From positions 3,596,001 to 3,660,000 of the forward strand of contig NZ_LT629690.1 of NCBI RefSeq assembly GCF_900102185.1: a stretch of DNA of 64,000 nucleotides, in the 5' to 3' direction. Positions within the stretch are counted from its first letter, which is position 1, and every line of letters begins with the position of its first letter. Position numbers and translations under genes: made by a program. Source of the DNA: Terriglobus roseus (GTDB lineage Bacteria > Acidobacteriota > Terriglobia > Terriglobales > Acidobacteriaceae). The notes under the pieces were generated by a model. It saw only the letters and a program-made list of their open reading frames with translations, was not told where the DNA came from and did not search any database. This document shows, one piece after another, positions 61,603 to 64,000 of this stretch.

Positions 61603-62394
61603 CTAAGAGCCGAGACCCTTCCGTGGCTTGGACGCCTTCGCAGGCGCTTCGTCAGCAGGACGCTGCTTTACGCGACGCTGCCGCGCCGCCTCATACATCA
61701 CGACCGCGCCCGCAACCGACACATTCAACGACGGCACCGCACCCGCCATCGGGATGCGCAGCAGAAAATCGCAGGTACGCTTGGTCAGGTCGTGCAGCCC
61801 CGCCCCCTCGCGCCCCATCACCAGGCAGATATCTGTGTTGAAGTCGAACTGGTCGTAGTCCATGGTGCCGCGCTCATCCAGCCCAATGATCCAGATATTG
61901 TGTTTCTTCAGCTCCTCGAGAGAGCGCACCAGATTGGTAACTTTGGCAGCGCGAACATGCTCCGTCGCCCCGGCTGACGCCTTCGCAGCAGCCCCGCTCA
62001 GGGGTGCCGACCGGCGTTCAGGCAGCAACACGCCGTCCACGCCGGCGCCATCCGCCGTACGCAACAGGGCGCCCATGTTATGAGGATCTTCCACCCCATC
62101 CAGAGCAAGGAAGAACCGCTTCGCATCGCCGCCGGAATGAATTAAGTCTTCAATCGTCAGCAACTTGCGTTCTTTCAGGAACGCCACTGCACCACCGTGA
62201 TTTTCACTCCGGCTCATGCGCTGCAGCTCTTCCCGGCTGCCGTAACTGACACGAACGCGGGCTGATCGACACAGGTCAAGCAGGGCGGCCACGCGCGGGT
62301 TAGTCGGGCCGGAAAGAACGGTGATGTGGTCCAGGTCTTTGGGCCGTACGCGGACGGCTTCGGTGACGGGATGGAGCCCGAAGAGAATCTCCAT
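61603..62394 (-). CDS. rlmB: 23S rRNA (guanosine-2'-O-) methyltransferase, SpoU family
   Basis: A 263-residue SpoU/TrmH knotted methyltransferase. It starts with a substrate-binding domain (EILFGLHPVTEAVRVRP), then the motifs DGVEDPHNMGALLRTADGAG, VMGREGAGL and PSLNVSVAGAVVMYEA. This fits RlmB, which methylates G2251 of 23S rRNA in E. coli; related TrmH-group enzymes cannot be excluded. A short Lys/Arg-rich tail ends it. It diverges from the sigma gene. Confidence 0.88.
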   Translation of the reverse strand: MEILFGLHPVTEAVRVRPKDLDHITVLSGPTNPRVAALLDLCRSARVRVSYGSREELQRMSRSENHGGAVAFLKERKLLTIEDLIHSGGDAKRFFLALDGVEDPHNMGALLRTADGAGVDGVLLPERRSAPLSGAAAKASAGATEHVRAAKVTNLVRSLEELKKHNIWIIGLDERGTMDYDQFDFNTDICLVMGREGAGLHDLTKRTCDFLLRIPMAGAVPSLNVSVAGAVVMYEAARQRRVKQRPADEAPAKASKPRKGLGS

Positions 62395-62521
62395 ACTCCC
62401 AGTCTACGCGGAGCCAATCCGCCGCGGAAAATAGCGCTTTTCATTGACCGTTCACTAACCCTAGAATGGATGAGCCGGACCGCATCGCACACCTTCGCGT
62501 ACTCAGGGACAACTTTTCCTC

Positions 62522-63235
62522 ATGCTGAAAGAAAATTCTTTCGGGAACCGAGTCTTTTCCGGACAACCCCGCGTCAACAATGATGTGCAGGGTGCTTTGT
62601 CCATTTCGGCGGCAATGCTGGAAGCCAGCGAGCAGGAGAACGCGGAGATCGCGCTCGGCCTGAAGCGGCAGGACCCTGATCTGCTCGATCGTCTGATCGA
62701 CACCTATCAGCACCGCCTGATGCGTTACCTGACCTTCCTGACCGGCAAGCGCGAAACCGCCGAGGATCTGTTCCAGGAGACCTGGATGCGCGTGCTGATG
62801 CGCGGCGCACAGTACAACGGCAAGGCTCGTTTTGATACATGGCTGTTCACCATCGCCCGCAACCTGGCCATTGATCTCTCCCGCAAGCGCACCATGGCGT
62901 CGCTGGATGAGCTGCAGGACCCAGGCAATGACGAGCGCCCCTTTGAGATTGCGATTGACGGACCTTCGCCGTTTGAGCAGTTTTGCTCCCGCGAAGATGC
63001 CGCAGAAGTAAGCGCCGTGCTGCTGGACCTGCACGCCTCCTACCGCGAAGTGCTGGTACTGCGTTTCCATGAGGAAATGGCGCTGGAAGAGATTGCAGCG
63101 GTCACGAAGTCTCCACTCTCCACGGTGAAGTCGCGTTTGTATCGCGGCCTTGCTGCGTTGAAGCCGCAGATTGAGAAGCTCCGTCGTGAGCGGAACCTCG
63201 TCCCAAGGACGGCCGCTCAGGGAGGGCTCTCTTGA
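62522..63235 (+). CDS. Sigma-70 family (ECF-like) RNA polymerase sigma factor
   Basis: A 237-residue sigma factor. Region 2 shows YQHRLMRYLTFLTGKRETAEDLFQETWMRVL and FDTWLFTIARNLAIDLSRK; region 4 shows MALEEIAAVTKSPLSTVKSRLYRGLAAL. An N-terminal stretch of about 45 residues precedes region 2. Its TGA overlaps a TTG start of the next gene as TTGA, so the downstream small membrane protein may control it. Confidence 0.9.
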   Translation: MLKENSFGNRVFSGQPRVNNDVQGALSISAAMLEASEQENAEIALGLKRQDPDLLDRLIDTYQHRLMRYLTFLTGKRETAEDLFQETWMRVLMRGAQYNGKARFDTWLFTIARNLAIDLSRKRTMASLDELQDPGNDERPFEIAIDGPSPFEQFCSREDAAEVSAVLLDLHASYREVLVLRFHEEMALEEIAAVTKSPLSTVKSRLYRGLAALKPQIEKLRRERNLVPRTAAQGGLS

Positions 63236-63612
63236 GCATGGCAATTTCGGAGGACCCGCGCACCCCAGGTTTAAATGCACGCGCGGCGGTGGTTAACCGT
63301 ACCCATCGCGTCATTCGTCAGCGTGCCAATGCCATGCGGGAGCGCAAGCGTACCACCCGCGACCTGATTGTTCCGTTTGTTGTGTGTTCTGCCTTGCTTC
63401 TTTTCATCGCTGCAGCTGTGCTGCACGTAACAGACGAAAGCATTTCAGACATCGCCGGCATCTGGAAACGAATTGTGGATCTGGGCGCAGATGCAGGTAG
63501 CGAAGTAAGCCTGTTGCTGCTATGGTTTCTACCACTCTCGGTCATCACGGCCGCGGTGGTGCTGCTCCGTCGCAATCGTCGTCCGTCGGACCGCAATGAC
63601 AAGGTAAGGTAA
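63232..63612 (+). CDS. Small membrane protein coupled to sigma factor
   Basis: A 126-residue protein with two hydrophobic segments, LIVPFVVCSALLLFIAAAVLHV (about 45-66) and LLLLWFLPLSVITAAVVLL (about 93-111), and basic ends. The TTG at 63232 overlaps the sigma stop and has GGGAGGG six bases upstream; an ATG at 63238 is the alternative. No zinc-finger anti-sigma motif is present. I do not recognise the family. Position suggests a regulator of the sigma factor, unproven. Confidence 0.7.
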   Translation: MSMAISEDPRTPGLNARAAVVNRTHRVIRQRANAMRERKRTTRDLIVPFVVCSALLLFIAAAVLHVTDESISDIAGIWKRIVDLGADAGSEVSLLLLWFLPLSVITAAVVLLRRNRRPSDRNDKVR

Positions 63613-63617
63613 GCCCC

Positions 63618-64000
63618 ATGGTGTGGAAGACGGAACATAGCCAGCGACCGGACGTGGAACAGAGCGACGACGAGCTGAAAATGATTCCGCTCTGGTCGGT
63701 CATTCTGTCCGTCATGGTGTTTGTCGGTATCCAGATGCTCAGCTATGGATACTTTGGCGGCCCCCCTCCCGGCGGACCGCGCCACGGCAACCCCGTCATG
63801 CATGCCATTGGCAGCTATAGCTGGGGAGCCGCTCTGGCCAGCTATGTTCTGCTGATTGGTTACATCAGCCGCGATGTGAAGCGCCGCAACATGCGTCCCG
63901 CACTGTGGATGCTGATTGTGCTGGTCATGCCCGGCGGCATTGGCGCCATCGTTTACTTCCTGCTGCGCCAGCCCATCCTGAGCCGCTGCCCCTCATGCCG
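63618..64000 (+). CDS. Membrane protein with start of a zinc ribbon (partial, runs off window)
   Basis: An ATG at 63618 opens a frame to the window end without stop (127 codons). It has an acidic N-terminus, a helix MIPLWSVILSVMVFVGIQML, a Gly/Pro-rich loop, a second helix (ASYVLLIGYIS) and a third (MLIVLVMPGGIGAIVYFLL), then RCPSC, the first half of a probable C-x2-C zinc ribbon. It begins five bases after the previous stop, forming a three-gene unit with the sigma factor. Function unknown. Confidence 0.75.
   Translation, partial: MVWKTEHSQRPDVEQSDDELKMIPLWSVILSVMVFVGIQMLSYGYFGGPPPGGPRHGNPVMHAIGSYSWGAALASYVLLIGYISRDVKRRNMRPALWMLIVLVMPGGIGAIVYFLLRQPILSRCPSC

Noticed and set aside
1-64000. 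tRNA, rRNA, CRISPR arrays, transposases or phage genes
   Set aside because: I looked for their typical patterns and saw none; exhaustive RNA-model searches were not possible here.

Overview
The window is most consistent with a member of the Acidobacteriota, probably a Terriglobia soil genus such as Terriglobus, Granulicella or Edaphobacter. This is judged from gene content only: large TonB-dependent receptors with an N-terminal carboxypeptidase-regulatory-like domain, a Wzi-family protein in an exopolysaccharide locus, YVTN beta-propellers with a small cytochrome c, a DUF5522-like protein, and a dense set of sugar-uptake genes. I see no rRNA or tRNA genes, insertion sequences, phage genes or CRISPR arrays.

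Region 1 (1-13.4 kb) is an exopolysaccharide or capsule locus. It has six glycosyltransferases of GT2-like and GT4 type, a Wzz/GumC-like chain-length protein, a GDP-mannose 4,6-dehydratase, a Wzi-like outer-membrane protein and a 2OG-Fe(II) oxygenase. The genes lie on both strands with long spacers, so this is a patchwork rather than one operon. No flippase or polymerase is visible; those may lie to the left.

Region 2 (13.4-24.0 kb, minus strand) is a tight nine-gene run: Lhr-type helicase, DUF5522-like protein, YggX, hemE, hemH, hemG, moeA, a 65-residue membrane protein and moaC. Junctions are overlaps or gaps of no more than about 20 bases. It joins late heme synthesis and molybdenum-cofactor synthesis to a helicase and an iron-handling protein.

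Region 3 (24.1-33.3 kb) holds kdsC, a FUSC-type membrane protein, a TonB receptor divergent from an ECF sigma/anti-sigma pair, a cytochrome c, and two divergent YVTN beta-propellers.

Region 4 (33.3-58.3 kb) is a large sugar-utilisation region. It contains an RbsC/RhaS-like ABC transporter with one permease fused to its binding protein, an L-fucose-isomerase-like protein translationally coupled to a DapA-family lyase, an FCD-type GntR regulator, two MFS transporters (one FucP-like), a GntR-LacI hybrid regulator, an unassigned Tat-exported glycosidase-like protein coupled to an HpaI-type aldolase, a secreted GH38 alpha-mannosidase, an Oar-like TonB receptor, a PfkB kinase and an EEP-fold hydrolase. 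Two palindromes suggest two regulons. TGTCGACA lies before the FCD-GntR/DapA pair and before the MFS gene. CCTGTA-N2-TACAGG lies before the hybrid regulator/fucP pair and, 13.6 kb away, before the EEP/PfkB pair. The likely substrate is a 6-deoxyhexose-containing, mannose-bearing glycan, but this is inferred.

Region 5 (58.3-64.0 kb) has a TRIC-type channel protein, a small Cys/His-rich protein, an M1-peptidase-like protein without the zinc motif, the rRNA methyltransferase RlmB, and a sigma factor followed by two small membrane proteins, the last running off the window end.
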